A DNA stretch of 64,000 bases from Massilia varians. Lineage in GTDB: Bacteria; Pseudomonadota; Gammaproteobacteria; Burkholderiales; Burkholderiaceae_D. Below the pieces are notes generated by a model. The model worked only from the letters and a program-made list of their open reading frames with translations, searched no databases and had not been told where the DNA came from. Positions within the stretch are counted from its first letter, which is position 1, and each line of letters starts with the position of its first letter. Made by a program: the position numbers and the translations under genes. Location: NCBI RefSeq assembly GCF_027923905.1, contig NZ_AP026966.1, forward strand, positions 5,333,001 to 5,397,000, given 5' to 3'. Below, piece by piece: positions 21,653 to 30,997 of this stretch.

Positions 21653-21762
21653 CGTAGGGTGGGCAGGTTTCCTGCCCACGCGTTCAAATGACGGTGATGC
21701 TTACGGCGCGGCTGTTCTTATACTGGCTGAACGCGTGGGCAAGGAACTTGCCCACCCTACGG
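21653..21762. repeat. REP-like inverted pair
   Basis: GTAGGGTGGGCAGG...CCTGCCCACGCGTTCAAA at the left is mirrored by TGAACGCGTGGGCAAG...CTTGCCCACCCTACGG at the right. It lies between the convergent genes recQ and trmB. The stems (GGGCAGG, GGGCAAG) differ from those of the other pairs, while the GTAGGGTGG ends are constant. Confidence 0.75.
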
Positions 21763-21767
21763 TAAGC

Positions 21768-22487
21768 CTACTTTTTGGTGAAGACCAGGTCCCACACGCC
21801 GTGGCCCAGCTTGAGGCCGCGATTCTCGAACTTGGTCAGCGGCCGGTAGGACGGCTGCGGCGCGTAGCCTTCGGCCGTGTTCTCGAGTTGCGCTTCATTG
21901 CCCAGCACCTCGAGCATCTGCACCGCGTAGTCTTCCCAGTCGGTGGCGCAATGGATGTAGCCGCCCGGCGCCAGCTTGTCGCACAGGACCTTCACGAAGG
22001 CCGGCTGGATCAGGCGGCGCTTGTTGTGGCGCGCCTTGTGCCACGGGTCCGGGAAGAACACGTGCACGCCGGCCAGCGAACCATCCGCGATCATGTGGTT
22101 CAGCACCTCGACCACGTCGTGCTGGATCAGGCGCAGGTTCTCGATGCCCTGCTCGCCGATCTGCTTGAGCAGGCTGCCCACGCCCGGCGTGTGCACCTCG
22201 ACGCCGATGAAATCCTTCTCCGGCATCAGGCGCGCGATGTGCGCGGTGGTGTCGCCCATGCCGAAGCCGATTTCCAGGATCACCGGCGCCTTGCGGCCGA
22301 AGGCCTGTTCCAGGTCCAGCGTCTCCTTCTTGTACTCGATCAGGTACTTGGGGCCGAGCTCCTCCAGCGCGCGCGCCTGGGCGGTCGACAGGCGGCCGGC
22401 CCGCGTGACGAAGCTGCGGATGCGGTGTTCGGTCGGATCGTACAGCATGGAACGCGCCGGGCCGGGGGTAGGCTTTTCAGAGGACAT
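21768..22487 (-). CDS. trmB: tRNA (guanine-N7)-methyltransferase
   Basis: TrmB methylates G46 in the variable loop of tRNAs. The 239-aa protein shows the SAM-binding motif [16 protein letters not shown], the acidic [11 protein letters not shown] and the catalytic [15 protein letters not shown]. The ATG at 22485-22487 is chosen; the extra 11 codons upstream are not conserved in the family. It stands alone, convergent with recQ across a REP pair. Confidence 0.95.
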   Translation of the reverse strand: MSSEKPTPGPARSMLYDPTEHRIRSFVTRAGRLSTAQARALEELGPKYLIEYKKETLDLEQAFGRKAPVILEIGFGMGDTTAHIARLMPEKDFIGVEVHTPGVGSLLKQIGEQGIENLRLIQHDVVEVLNHMIADGSLAGVHVFFPDPWHKARHNKRRLIQPAFVKVLCDKLAPGGYIHCATDWEDYAVQMLEVLGNEAQLENTAEGYAPQPSYRPLTKFENRGLKLGHGVWDLVFTKK

Positions 22488-22606
22488 GGGGAGTGATAGT
22501 GAGGAAAAAACGGCTGTCATTATAGCCCAGCCGGGAACGTGCGAAGCCCCGCGGCGGAATCGCGGATAATCGTGCTTTATCCATGCCGAGCCCAGGAAGC
22601 CTGTCC

Positions 22607-23722
22607 ATGCAATCAGTGAAACACCCGATCGCCGTCGACGAGAACGTCGCCACCGCCCACCTGACTTCCTTCCACTACGGCAGCCCAGGCGCCGGCAAAA
22701 AGGTCTACATCCAGGCCGCCGTCCACGCCGACGAGGTGCCCGCCATGCTGGTGGCCCACTTCCTGCGCCAGGAACTGGAGCGTCTGGACGCCGAGGGCCG
22801 GGTCAAGGGCGAGGTCATCCTGGTGCCGGCGGCCAATCCGATCGGCCTGTCCCAGGTCATCCACGGCGCGCCCTTCGGCCGCTACCACCTGGCCACCGGC
22901 ACCAACTTCAACCGCCTGTACAAGCACGTGGCGGACGAGCTCAAGAAGTCGCTCGAAGGCAAGCTCGGCAGTGACGTGGACGCCAACATCGCCCTCATCC
23001 GCGAGCACGCCCGCCACCAGGTGGGACTGTGGGAGCCGAAGGACGACGTCGAGACGCTGAAGAAGACCTTGCTGTCGATGGCGATCGATGCCGACATCGT
23101 GCTCGACCTCCACTGCGATAACGAAGCGCTGATGCACATGTACACCGGCACGCCGCTGGTGGAAAGCGTGGAGCCCCTGATGGCGCTGCTGGGCGCGCGC
23201 GTGCTGCTGGTGGCCAAGGCCTCGGGCGGCGAGGCCTTCGATGAAGCCTGCAGCCGCCTGTGGTGGGACCTGGCCGAGCACTTCGAGGGCACGGCGATTC
23301 CGCCCTCCTGCGTCGCGGTCACGGTCGAGCTGCGCGGCGAGAACGACGTGCGCTACGACTACGCGCGCCAGGACGCTGCCGCCCTGCTGCAGTACCTGGG
23401 CCATGCCGGCATGCTCGACATCCCGCTCGCGCCGCTGCCGGAAACGCCCTGCCGCGCAACGCCGCTCAATGCCGTCGAGCCGCTGGCCGCACCGCATGCG
23501 GGCGTGCTGGTCTTCCACAAGAAGCTGGGCGAGCTGGTCGAAGCGGGCGAGCCGGTGGCGGACATCGTCAACCCGGTCAGCGGCCAGGTGAGCACCTTGT
23601 GCGCGGAACACGCCGGGCTGCTGTTCGCGAGCACCGCGCACCGGCACCTGCTGCGCGGCATGCATGTGTGCAAGATCGCCGGCACCGAATCCTTCCGCTC
23701 GGGCGACCTGCTCAGCGCCTGA
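22607..23722 (+). CDS. Succinylglutamate desuccinylase/aspartoacylase-family amidohydrolase
   Basis: The 371-aa protein is an M14-type zinc enzyme. It has the metal site [12 protein letters not shown] (His and Glu) and [10 protein letters not shown] (second His), and FNRLYKH with an arginine for carboxylate binding. A lipoyl-like beta domain may form the C-terminus ([20 protein letters not shown]). Family members cleave N-acyl amino acids; the precise substrate is open. I choose ATG 22607 because AGGAAG lies just upstream, although ATG 22583 is also open. It ends 10 bases inside the end of the convergent DUF6064 gene. Confidence 0.85.
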   Translation: MQSVKHPIAVDENVATAHLTSFHYGSPGAGKKVYIQAAVHADEVPAMLVAHFLRQELERLDAEGRVKGEVILVPAANPIGLSQVIHGAPFGRYHLATGTNFNRLYKHVADELKKSLEGKLGSDVDANIALIREHARHQVGLWEPKDDVETLKKTLLSMAIDADIVLDLHCDNEALMHMYTGTPLVESVEPLMALLGARVLLVAKASGGEAFDEACSRLWWDLAEHFEGTAIPPSCVAVTVELRGENDVRYDYARQDAAALLQYLGHAGMLDIPLAPLPETPCRATPLNAVEPLAAPHAGVLVFHKKLGELVEAGEPVADIVNPVSGQVSTLCAEHAGLLFASTAHRHLLRGMHVCKIAGTESFRSGDLLSA

Positions 23723-24368
23723 ACTTCTCCCACAGCATGGCGCCCAGCGCAAGCAGCGCGCCCGCCGCCGGCCACCAGGGCCGCGCCGCGTGCAGCTCGA
23801 GCACGGTCGCGGTGCTGGCGGCGCACCATAGCAACGGCACCACCCACAGCGACCATGGCGCGCGCCAGAACATCAGGGCGCCGAGCGTGAGCAGTGCCGT
23901 CGGGTCGGGCGCGACACCGAAGACCTCGGCCTGCCACCAGCCGCGGCCGTCGAGCGGCGCCAGCAAGGGGTAGCCGACCAGCGCCAGCAGCGCGAGGGGA
24001 AAGGCCATGGCCACCGCAGGCGTGGGAAGCGCCGGCGGCGGCGGCGCTTCCCACGCCATCCAGGCATGCAGGGCGGCCTGCAGGAAAAAAGCGGCGGCGA
24101 AATACGGCGCACCGGTGTTGATGTCGGCATAGCGCTGCAGGTGGTAGGCCCAACCCACCCACAGCCAGGCCGCGGCCAGCAGCGCGAAGGCGACCCGTGC
24201 GCTGGCCAGGCGCCGCTGCGCAATGCCGCCCAGGATGGCCGCGCCGGCGCAGAGTGCCAGCAGCTGCAGCGGCCACCACTCGCGGTTCATCAGCTCGAAC
24301 TGGCGGTAATAGGTCCGCGCCGAGAACATCAACAAGTCCGACAGCGAATAGGTCCACCATTCGCTCAT
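23712..24368 (-). CDS. DUF6064-type membrane protein
   Basis: A 218-aa protein with about seven membrane helices, starting MSEWWTYSLSDLLMFSARTY, a start typical of DUF6064 proteins. The conserved WAYHLQRYADINTGAPYFAA loop follows in the first half. Function is unknown. Its ATG overlaps the stop of the aldo/keto reductase gene (ATGA), so the two are translationally coupled. The 3' end overlaps the convergent aspartoacylase-like gene by 11 bases. Confidence 0.78.
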   Translation of the reverse strand: MSEWWTYSLSDLLMFSARTYYRQFELMNREWWPLQLLALCAGAAILGGIAQRRLASARVAFALLAAAWLWVGWAYHLQRYADINTGAPYFAAAFFLQAALHAWMAWEAPPPPALPTPAVAMAFPLALLALVGYPLLAPLDGRGWWQAEVFGVAPDPTALLTLGALMFWRAPWSLWVVPLLWCAASTATVLELHAARPWWPAAGALLALGAMLWEKFRR

Positions 24369-25276
24369 GCCAGCCTTTCGACGTCCTGGACGATGCGGCG
24401 GCGCAGCGCCTCGTCCGGCAGCGGCCCGGTCGCGGCCAGCAGGTTCTCGCGCACGTGGGCGACGCTGGAAGTGGCGGGAATCGCGCAGGTGACGCTCGGG
24501 TGCGCAACGATGAACTTGAGCAGCGCCTGCGCCCAGCTGCTGCAGCCGATCTCCGCGGCCCAGCCGGGCAGGCGCTTGCCCGCCAGCGCCCGGGTCAGGT
24601 CGCCTTGGCGGAACGGCCGGTTGACGATCACGCCGATGCGCCGCTCGCGCGCCAGCGGCAGGATGCGCTGCTCCACTTCGCGGTCGAGCGCGTTGTACGA
24701 GACCTGCACGAAGTCGATCGGCTGGCTGGCCATGATCTTCAGGATCTCGCCATGACGGCGCCCTTCCGAGGTGGTGATGCCGACGTAGCGTAGCCGCCCT
24801 TCCCGCTTCATCCGCAGCAGCGTCAAGAGGTGCGCTTCCCAGGCCAGCAGGTTGTGCACCTGCAGCAGGTCGAAGCGCGGGATTTGCCACAGCCGGCGCG
24901 AGGTTTCAAGCTGCGCCGGTCCCTGCGCGCCGTCGCCGATCCACACCTTGTCGGCCGAGAACAGCTGCGCGGGCTTGAGCTTGCCGACGGCTTCCCCGAT
25001 CACCGCCTGGGCCGAGCCGTACATGGGCGAGGAATCGATGAGCCGGCCGCCGCTGGCGAAAAACTGGCGCATGACGGCCGCGCACTCGGCGCGCGCTTGC
25101 GGATCGCGCCCGACGTTGAAGGTGATCCAGCTGCCCAGGCCGACCAGCGGCAGCCCTTCGCCGGAAGACGGAATGGCGCGCGTCAGGAGCATCGGCCGCC
25201 CCTGGGCATGGGCGAAGGCCGGCAAGGCCAGCAGCGAGGCGAGCAGGCGGCGGCGCGATCGGGAGGCAATGGGCAT
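24365..25276 (-). CDS. Aldo/keto reductase, probably Tat-exported
   Basis: The 303-aa protein has a twin-arginine-like signal peptide (SRSRRRLLASLLALPAFAHA) followed by an aldo/keto reductase barrel. Recognisable segments are LPLVGLGSWITFNVG, GRLIDSSPMYGSAQAVIGEA with the catalytic Asp/Tyr pair, and GVIVNRPFRQGDL. Export of this family is unusual but recurs in proteins with such signals. Substrate is unknown. It is coupled to the DUF6064 gene. Confidence 0.82.
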   Translation of the reverse strand: MPIASRSRRRLLASLLALPAFAHAQGRPMLLTRAIPSSGEGLPLVGLGSWITFNVGRDPQARAECAAVMRQFFASGGRLIDSSPMYGSAQAVIGEAVGKLKPAQLFSADKVWIGDGAQGPAQLETSRRLWQIPRFDLLQVHNLLAWEAHLLTLLRMKREGRLRYVGITTSEGRRHGEILKIMASQPIDFVQVSYNALDREVEQRILPLARERRIGVIVNRPFRQGDLTRALAGKRLPGWAAEIGCSSWAQALLKFIVAHPSVTCAIPATSSVAHVRENLLAATGPLPDEALRRRIVQDVERLA

Positions 25277-25358
25277 GCGGGCGCTCCTTGGCGGGTGGGA
25301 CGAGTAGGATCGAGCATACCGCGCCGGCGCCGGGCGCGGCGCCGCCTGGAGAAAGCCC

Positions 25359-26630
25359 ATGCGATTCCCCGTTCGCACCCGCCTGCTCGTCCTTGCCGCG
25401 CTACTGGCCTGCATGCCGGTCCGGTCCGCGCCGGACCCGCGCGCCGTTCACTGGCTGCCCGTGCAGGACGTCGCCAGCGGCGGCGGCACCAAGGGGCCGT
25501 GGCGTCAGAACGACTCGCAGTACGACTACGTGGACGACGGCACCCTCGCCTTCCTGCCCGGCGGCCGCCTGGCCGTGGCCTGGGTCGACCAGCGCCGCAA
25601 GGAGGTGCTGCTGCGGGTCTTCACGCCGGATGGACGCGGGCACGGCGCAGCGGTGGACGTCTCGCGCAGTCCCGATACCTTTTCCTGGATGCCGCGCATC
25701 GCGGCGGACGGTCCGGACACGCTGCACGTGCTGTGGCAGGAGATCGTCTTCTCGGGCGGCGCGCATGGCGGCGAGATCCTGTATGCGCGCTCCATCGATG
25801 GGGGCCGCAGCTTTTCCCAGCCGGTGAACCTGTCGAACTCGCCGGGCGGCGACGGCAAGGGACGCCTGGACCGCGACACCTGGTCGAACGGTAGCCTGGA
25901 CTTGGCGGTGGATGCGGACGGCAAGGTCTACGTGGCCTGGACGGACTACGATGGCGCCCTGTGGCTGGCGCGCTCGCACGACGGCGGGCGCGGTTTCACG
26001 CCGCCGCAGCGGATCGCCGGCGACAATGCACTCCCGGCGCGCGGCCCGGCGCTTGCCCTCGACACGGGCGACACGCTCTACCTGGCCTGGACCGTGGGCG
26101 AGGACCCGGACGCCGACATCCGCGTCAGCCGCTCGCCGGACCGCGGCGCCAGTTTTTCTCCGCCGGTACTGGTCGGCGCCAAGGGGGCGCGGGCCGATGC
26201 GCCGCGCCTGGCGTTCGATGGCGGCGGAAGGCTGCATCTGGTCTACATGGAGGGGACGGGAAAGCAGCCGGCGGCGATCCGCCACGTGCGCTCCGAGGGC
26301 CCCGAGCTGGCGTTCGGCACGCCGCGCACCCTGTCGGCCCATGGCGAAGCGGCGATGGCGCCGCAGCTGGCGGCCGATGCGCAGGGCCGCGTGCATGTCG
26401 CATGGGAGTCGGCGCAGGGGCTGCGCTACATCCGGGTAGCCAACACGATCGTCCCGGTCACCGTGCCGCATGGCAGACCGGGTGCGGGAGCACGCCAGGG
26501 CAGCCAGCAAGGGCTGCTCGGCAGGAAGCTCGCGGCCGGCGACGGGATGGTCGCGCTGGTCAACAGCAGCCTGGCTGCCGGCCACGGCAGCCGGGTATGG
26601 CTGATGCGCGGGCGCCTGCCTGATTCTTGA
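25359..26630 (+). CDS. Exported BNR/Asp-box repeat protein (sialidase-like fold)
   Basis: The 423-aa protein has a signal peptide (MRFPVRTRLLVLAALLACMP, cleavage near RSA) and a beta-propeller with Asp-box repeats SIDGGRSFSQP, SHDGGRGFTPP and SPDRGASFSPP, each preceded by a YxAW-type strand (VYVAWTDYDG, LYLAWTVGED). These repeats occur in sialidases and in many non-enzymatic propellers. I see no sialidase FRIP motif, so glycosidase activity is not claimed. It ends 22 bases before the split tRNA gene. Confidence 0.8.
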   Translation: MRFPVRTRLLVLAALLACMPVRSAPDPRAVHWLPVQDVASGGGTKGPWRQNDSQYDYVDDGTLAFLPGGRLAVAWVDQRRKEVLLRVFTPDGRGHGAAVDVSRSPDTFSWMPRIAADGPDTLHVLWQEIVFSGGAHGGEILYARSIDGGRSFSQPVNLSNSPGGDGKGRLDRDTWSNGSLDLAVDADGKVYVAWTDYDGALWLARSHDGGRGFTPPQRIAGDNALPARGPALALDTGDTLYLAWTVGEDPDADIRVSRSPDRGASFSPPVLVGAKGARADAPRLAFDGGGRLHLVYMEGTGKQPAAIRHVRSEGPELAFGTPRTLSAHGEAAMAPQLAADAQGRVHVAWESAQGLRYIRVANTIVPVTVPHGRPGAGARQGSQQGLLGRKLAAGDGMVALVNSSLAAGHGSRVWLMRGRLPDS

Positions 26631-26652
26631 TGCGGGGATGGAAGCTGGGGAG

Positions 26653-26716
26653 TGGAGCGGGTGAAGGGAATCGAACCCTCGTCTTAAGCTTGGGAAGCTC
26701 CTGCTCTACCATTGAG
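26653..26716 (-). pseudogene. tRNA-Gly(CCC), 3' part left of the island
   Basis: The minus strand reads from the D-arm (CTCAATGGTAGAG) through a CCC anticodon loop (TTCCCAA between GGAGC and GCTTA), the T-arm GAGGG-TTCGATT-CCCTT, and CACCCGC-T-CCA. The 5' acceptor strand is missing: before the D-arm comes island sequence (TTAATAA) that cannot pair with CACCCGC. The missing 5' bases GCGGGTGTAGCTCAAT are found 32 kb away at 58997-59012. Joining the two gives a 74-nt tRNA with a perfect 7-bp acceptor stem. This half has no promoter. Confidence 0.9.
26711..26716 (+). repeat. left attachment core (ATTGAG)
   Basis: The 6-bp ATTGAG, part of the tRNA-Gly D-arm (CTCAAT on the tRNA strand), is repeated in direct orientation at 58997-59002. 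These are the only bases shared by the two junctions and mark the crossover. Confidence 0.8.
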
Positions 26717-26739
26717 TTATTAATCATGGTATTTGTTCA
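26717..26739 (+). repeat. left terminal inverted repeat of the island
   Basis: Compared with the reverse complement of 58974-58996, 16 of 23 positions agree without gaps. They begin with TTAT directly at the core and end with an identical TGTTCA at the same distance (offset 17). Confidence 0.65.
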
Positions 26740-27134
26740 TCTTCTTTCTACATCGATGCGCAGTTTACGAAATCAAATTTCAGAATTACCATAGAAAACA
26801 ACAACTTACCCGAAATGTGATTGTGAATCCCGTTCATTTATATTCACAAATCCCAAATTCGGTTACACAACAATTCGTTCGATAACACCTCGCAAGTTGC
26901 CTTTTTGTAAACCGAGCTACGAGTAAAGCTTATCTAGGATAAACCATCAAAAGTGATGTGACCTCTAGAAAGCCGGTGTCATTACTAGTCAGTATCGCAG
27001 TACTAAGCAAGCAAACCGCCAAGTTGACGTGTCAAAGTGTGCGATTAAGTGGTCTTCTGCTTAAGATTGGCTGCCAAAAAAGATGCTCCAGGGGACGTCC
27101 CTCATCGTGCAACTGTCATACATTGACGCTTGCA
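26740..27134. other. left-end region without a gene
   Basis: An AT-rich stretch of 395 bases. Short open frames exist (for example from 26958) but have no ribosome site and no plausible protein. It may contain recombinase binding sites near the left end. I see nothing else. Confidence 0.5.
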
Positions 27135-27398
27135 CTACGACAGAGAGGTCTGCTTGATTTCATTTGGGTCTACCCAAGCAAGCTCAACGAGCGCGATGAA
27201 TCTGCTTGTACGTATGTCCAATGCTTTTGACAACGCAAACAATGTAGAGAGGGAAGGCTGTTTTTGCGCTAGTTCTAGCGCAGAGATATGTTTCCGTTGG
27301 AGGCCAGCCCGGAAACCCAGCTCTTCTTGGGTGAGTTGACGCTCAGACCGCAGTTGCCGCAGCACTGCAGCAAACGCCAGAACAGGTGATTTTTCCAA
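27135..27398 (-). CDS. XRE-family helix-turn-helix regulator
   Basis: An 87-aa protein made almost entirely of a Cro/C1 helix-turn-helix: LRQLRSERQLTQEELGFRAG, then QRKHISALELAQKQPSLSTL (about residues 12-55). It is the leftmost gene of the island and points toward the left end. A perfect 12-bp palindrome lies 10 bases upstream of the start and could be its own operator. It could repress island genes, or be the antitoxin-like partner of the divergent unknown gene at 27539; neither is shown. Confidence 0.85.
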   Translation of the reverse strand: MEKSPVLAFAAVLRQLRSERQLTQEELGFRAGLQRKHISALELAQKQPSLSTLFALSKALDIRTSRFIALVELAWVDPNEIKQTSLS

Positions 27399-27407
27399 AA
27401 ATTGTCC

Positions 27408-27419
27408 TCATGATCATGA
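27408..27419. promoter_or_regulatory. 12-bp palindrome between two divergent genes
   Basis: TCATGATCATGA is a perfect palindrome 10 bases upstream of the XRE gene start; GGTCATCATGTATCA close by repeats half of it. Suitable as an autoregulatory operator. Confidence 0.4.
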
Positions 27420-27538
27420 CGCAATTTTGGTCATCATGTATCATTCGGTCTTCCCCCTACAGGGGGCACGGACTAAGTTCGTGGCCTTGGCATGCACACA
27501 CTGCCTACAAAATCAGCAATTTTACGGGGTAAGAACGT

Positions 27539-28006
27539 ATGTTTCATGTGAATGCATCGTGGGAAAATCATTCTGATCGGGATGCAATACGAGCACTAAT
27601 GAAACAACCTGGACTATTGCGATTTCCGATAGTCGAGCTTCCATTAAATATACAGCTGTTTCATGTAGCTCTTCCCTTCCAAAGACACGAACAGCCGGGA
27701 TACTGGCGCCGCTATATATGCTGGAATCTGTCGAATGCAGTGCAGTTATTGAAAGGCGATGAGAGCGGAAACGCGAAATTAACTTGCCAATCACCGCGAA
27801 AGGATTCGGGATACGATTTGCGAGAAGTGAGTGAAGTTGGCTTAGTTATTGATGCTGAAGGCTTAGAAGTTTATTTTTGCAGATTTTCCGATGGTAGTGC
27901 AGTCATCGATAACCTCCAAGTTGCTTCCCTTAGGATTCCGGCCAAGGCTCAAATTATTTGGAGCACGACTTTGCCACCACCAGACGAACTAAAGACTAGC
28001 CCGTGA
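27539..28006 (+). CDS. unknown protein (155 aa)
   Basis: An open frame divergent from the XRE gene, starting ATG 27539 soon after GGGGTAAG, a weak ribosome site. The protein is soluble, without signal or membrane segments, and contains tryptophan-rich stretches (PGYWRRYICWNLSNAVQLL) and a strand-rich C-terminal half. Codon use is AT-richer than the chromosome. No family recognised; real coding is likely from length and lack of a competing frame. Confidence 0.55.
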   Translation: MFHVNASWENHSDRDAIRALMKQPGLLRFPIVELPLNIQLFHVALPFQRHEQPGYWRRYICWNLSNAVQLLKGDESGNAKLTCQSPRKDSGYDLREVSEVGLVIDAEGLEVYFCRFSDGSAVIDNLQVASLRIPAKAQIIWSTTLPPPDELKTSP

Positions 28007-28150
28007 TGACCCACTAAATTTTCAGAATCTCCCCAAAATTGTATCCTAATTTATATCCTTATTAGATTCACAACATATTTTAGGGGCTAAGGTTGCGCCG
28101 TACTAATTCCTGGAGGTTCCTTATTGATCCATAAAATATGAGCGATAAGC

Positions 28151-29131
28151 TTACGTGTCAAGACCCGGCTGGTTATACACGCGCTTCCTGAACAATTCAG
28201 GGCGTTTTTCATGCCATTCCTTGAGCGCCTGAACGGGTGTTTTGTGTTGGAGCGCGCGTTGCGGAATGCTGTGGTTGTAGATCTTGACGTAATTGCGCAG
28301 CGTCGATTCCAGTTCGGCAGCTGAACCAAAACGGGTCTGGTTGACGATGTCGCTGATACGACCGTTGAAGCGCTCCACCATGCCGTTGGTCTGCGGATGA
28401 CGAGGCGGGATGAGCCGGTGTTCGATGCCGAGCTGCTTGCACAGGCGGTCGAACACGTGTGTGCCGCTGGGTTCCTTCTTCTTGCCGCCAGCCGTGAAGC
28501 GGTCGGTGAACTGGCTGCCGTTGTCGGTCAGAAGCTTGACGATCTTGACGGGACAGGCTTGCTGGACTTTGTTGAGGAAGTCGCCACTGCTGCCATCGGT
28601 CTGGTCGGCATAGAGCTCGATGAAGACCCAGCGCGTAGCACGGTCGATGGCAACGAAGAGATAGCGCCTTGCCGTCTCGTCGGGCATCTGCGGCAGGTAC
28701 TTGATGTCGATGTGCACAAAGCCCGGCTCGTAGTCCTTGAAGGTCTTTTTCGTGGCGGGCGCAGTGCCTTCCTGCTCGACCAGGTTACGTAGATCCGAGA
28801 CACCGTGGCGGCGCAGGCAACGTCCCAGGCCGGCACGCGAGACGGCTGGATTGATGAACTCGCGCGTGACCGCCAGCAGGTCGTCCGTGGGCAGCAGCAA
28901 CGTCTTGCGCAGCTCCACCACGATGAGCTCCTGCTCGGGCGTGAGCGTCGTGTACATCTTGTTCGGCGCATGCGACTTGTCTTCAGGAGACTCGCGGTTT
29001 TGCCACTTTCGGATGGTTTGGCGGGTGACGTTGTACATCCTGGCCAGTTCGGCCTGCGGGAGCGTCGAGTTCCTGATTTCCTCACGGATCAGGTGGGTAG
29101 TACGGGCTTGGCTGTGCAGTGCCTGGGTCAT
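28151..29131 (-). CDS. IS481-family transposase (copy A)
   Basis: The 326-aa transposase has an N-terminal helix-turn-helix (QAELARMYNVTRQTIRKWQN, residues 26-45) and an rve-type DDE core: HIDIKYLP (first Asp), LLTDNGSQF (second Asp) and GMVERFNGR (Glu). The reading frame uses the IS end and takes its stop from a few bases outside the element, so the last residue differs between copies. Intact and probably active. Confidence 0.93.
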   Translation of the reverse strand: MTQALHSQARTTHLIREEIRNSTLPQAELARMYNVTRQTIRKWQNRESPEDKSHAPNKMYTTLTPEQELIVVELRKTLLLPTDDLLAVTREFINPAVSRAGLGRCLRRHGVSDLRNLVEQEGTAPATKKTFKDYEPGFVHIDIKYLPQMPDETARRYLFVAIDRATRWVFIELYADQTDGSSGDFLNKVQQACPVKIVKLLTDNGSQFTDRFTAGGKKKEPSGTHVFDRLCKQLGIEHRLIPPRHPQTNGMVERFNGRISDIVNQTRFGSAAELESTLRNYVKIYNHSIPQRALQHKTPVQALKEWHEKRPELFRKRVYNQPGLDT

Positions 29132-29235
29132 CGAGTTGCCAGTGAAGAGTCGGATTGGAACAGTGTACGCAAAACGTGTCTGGCCTTGAAGAGCGGCCAG
29201 CTACGCATGGGTACATGATCCCACGAGTCCAGACA
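28156..29235 (-). mobile_element. IS481-type insertion sequence, copy A
   Basis: A 1080-bp element. The ends are TGTCTGGACTCGTGG and TGTCAAGACCCGGCTGG, imperfect inverted repeats. It is flanked by a 6-bp target duplication CTTACG (28150-28155 and 29236-29241), so this copy is an undisturbed insertion. Copies B (43466-44545) and C (50881-51960) have the same length and encode the same protein. Confidence 0.9.
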
Positions 29236-29508
29236 CTTACGGTCAATACCAATTCGAGCCAAAGTTGACTTGATGACGAGACCAAGGATAATCTTTTATT
29301 AACTAGCACACATTGCCGTAAAAGTATGTGGAATTTTCTTGCGACTTCGACTCTGAGAACATTATTGAGCTGTTAGCTAGGCGCTTAATAGCTCAGCGCG
29401 CAAAGGACGGCTTGATTGACAGGACGGCAGGCCATCCATGCATCTTCGTTGGCAATCAACATTAAAATAGGCTGTTGAAATTAACAACAGAAAAGGAAAG
29501 GAGTTCGC

Positions 29509-29850
29509 ATGCCGGACCGCAGAAAAGCAAGATTCGACGTGGATCACATTACAGCTCCAGCATTAAAGCTCATGAAGGCGGCAGTACTACATGCAAATGA
29601 ACATAGGGAGGTTCAACGCCATACTATGTCAACTGAAAAATTATGCCAACTTGCTGGACTGCCCACTTTAAACAATCTTGAGCTACGCCTGCTTTTGAAC
29701 GAGGCCCGGAAAGTTTTAGGTGATACGGAAGATGCAAGTTGGCCAGTGTTCCGGGATATTTGGATGCATACGCAGCATGTATCCTTCGAGATTTGCGACC
29801 TTACATTTAATGAGTCGTTGCTAAAGAAACTCTCAATGCAACCAAACTGA
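29509..29850 (+). CDS. unknown protein (113 aa)
   Basis: Starts ATG 29509 behind AAAGGAAAGGAG, a strong ribosome site. The hydrophilic, mostly helical protein begins MPDRRKARFDVDHITAPALK and has no motif I recognise. It lies between IS481 copy A and an IS5 remnant in AT-rich island DNA. The 270 bases upstream and 210 bases downstream hold no gene. Confidence 0.6.
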   Translation: MPDRRKARFDVDHITAPALKLMKAAVLHANEHREVQRHTMSTEKLCQLAGLPTLNNLELRLLLNEARKVLGDTEDASWPVFRDIWMHTQHVSFEICDLTFNESLLKKLSMQPN

Positions 29851-30059
29851 TCTTCTCAGCCCTAACAAATCTTGTTTAGAGCGGAAGCAATGCAGCAATT
29901 AGCTCAGGATTCTTTAGACGGAAGCGTCCAAGCTTTATCCCGAGGACGCCCCTAATTATTTCCGGTAGTAGGTCAAACGCATTATTGGCCGTTTAGCCCT
30001 TCAAATTGCTGCCGCCTGCAAGCTTAATGCGACGCATATAACTCTAACCTGAGGCTCGA

Positions 30060-30930
30060 TGAAAACTCAATGATGCCATCTAAGGATTGAGTTTGGTAGG
30101 CGACTTAGAGCTCCTAACAAAACTTTCGACATACTGCCAACAGATGAGCGAGCAGGCAAGCGACAAGAACGCTTGGTGTATGTCTGCTCGCCGCTCATGC
30201 CGGATGCGTAATCTGCGGAAGCGGTGTAGCCAACCCAAGATTCGCTCAACGACCCAACGCCACCGTCCAAGCCTTTCGCGCGGCTCGACGCCGGAGCGCG
30301 TGATACGAGCCGCGATGCCCCGACTTCGCAGCTAAGCCCGATGGGCTCTCGAAGCGTACGCTTGACCGGCATGCAGCTTTACGTGGACGTTTGCGGGCAC
30401 GGCCTGCCAGCCCCTTAACTGCCGGGATTAGCTCTACCAACCGGATGAGGAAACGAGAGTGCTGCACCTGCGCGCCCGAGATCTGGGCCACTTGGGAAGC
30501 CCATGCTCATCCACCAGCAAATGGTGTTTGCAGCCGAGTTTGCCGCGATCGGTTGGGTTTCGGCCCGTGTCCTCGCTTCCAGCAAGTGCCGGTACGCTTA
30601 CAGCGTCAACGCAAACTCGATCCCACATGATCTTGTCGTGCTCTCGGAGCCGTCGAAGAATCGCCTCGTGGATACGCTGCCAAACGCCGGCTAGCATCTA
30701 TTCGTGAGGGCGACGCCAGCATGTCATGCCGCTGCCGCAGCCGAGTTCGCGCGCAGGTACTCCCACGGTATTCCAATCAAGGCCACGCGATCATCGATCC
30801 GCGGGCGGCTGCCTTCGGCGATGGGCGATGGGTTGGAAGATGAGCTGCTATAAAGGACCGCAGGTCTTCGGGAAGAAGTGCGCGGGCCATGGTGTCAGTC
30901 CATCTATGAACACGGACGCCATGTTAGTGC
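30060..30930 (-). pseudogene. decayed IS5-type transposase, copy 1
   Basis: Minus-strand fragments in changing frames cover an IS5-family transposase. The N-terminus is MARALLPEDLRSFIAAHLP, then GIPWEYLRANS, then VWQRIHEAILRRLREHDKIMW and NPTDRGKLGCKHHLLVDEHG, then HSRFLIRLVELIPAVKG. At least three frameshifts and several stops separate them. It is homologous to the remnant at 49123-50020, including about 80 bases before the start codon. Not functional. Confidence 0.82.
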
Positions 30931-30949
30931 TCTGACTGAGCCTGCGTAC

Positions 30950-30973
30950 GTCCGCTATCGACCCAAAGCGGAC
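30950..30973. repeat. island palindromic repeat, copy G
   Basis: GTCCGCTATCGACCCAAAGCGGAC, an imperfect palindrome related to the copies at 32320, 34180, 35699, 36264, 38655, 39391 and 49125. It lies just upstream of the IS5 remnant. Confidence 0.6.
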
Positions 30974-30997
30974 ATTGCCTCTGCCGGAGTCAGTTCT

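Noticed and set aside
26653..26730. Functional tRNA-Gly at the left junction with a 5' end supplied by the island
   Set aside because: The island bases before the D-arm (ATTAATAA) cannot pair with the CACCCGC acceptor strand, so the gene is not rebuilt.
26958..27230. 90-aa plus-strand ORF at the left island end
   Set aside because: No ribosome site, implausible composition, and it overlaps the XRE gene antisense.
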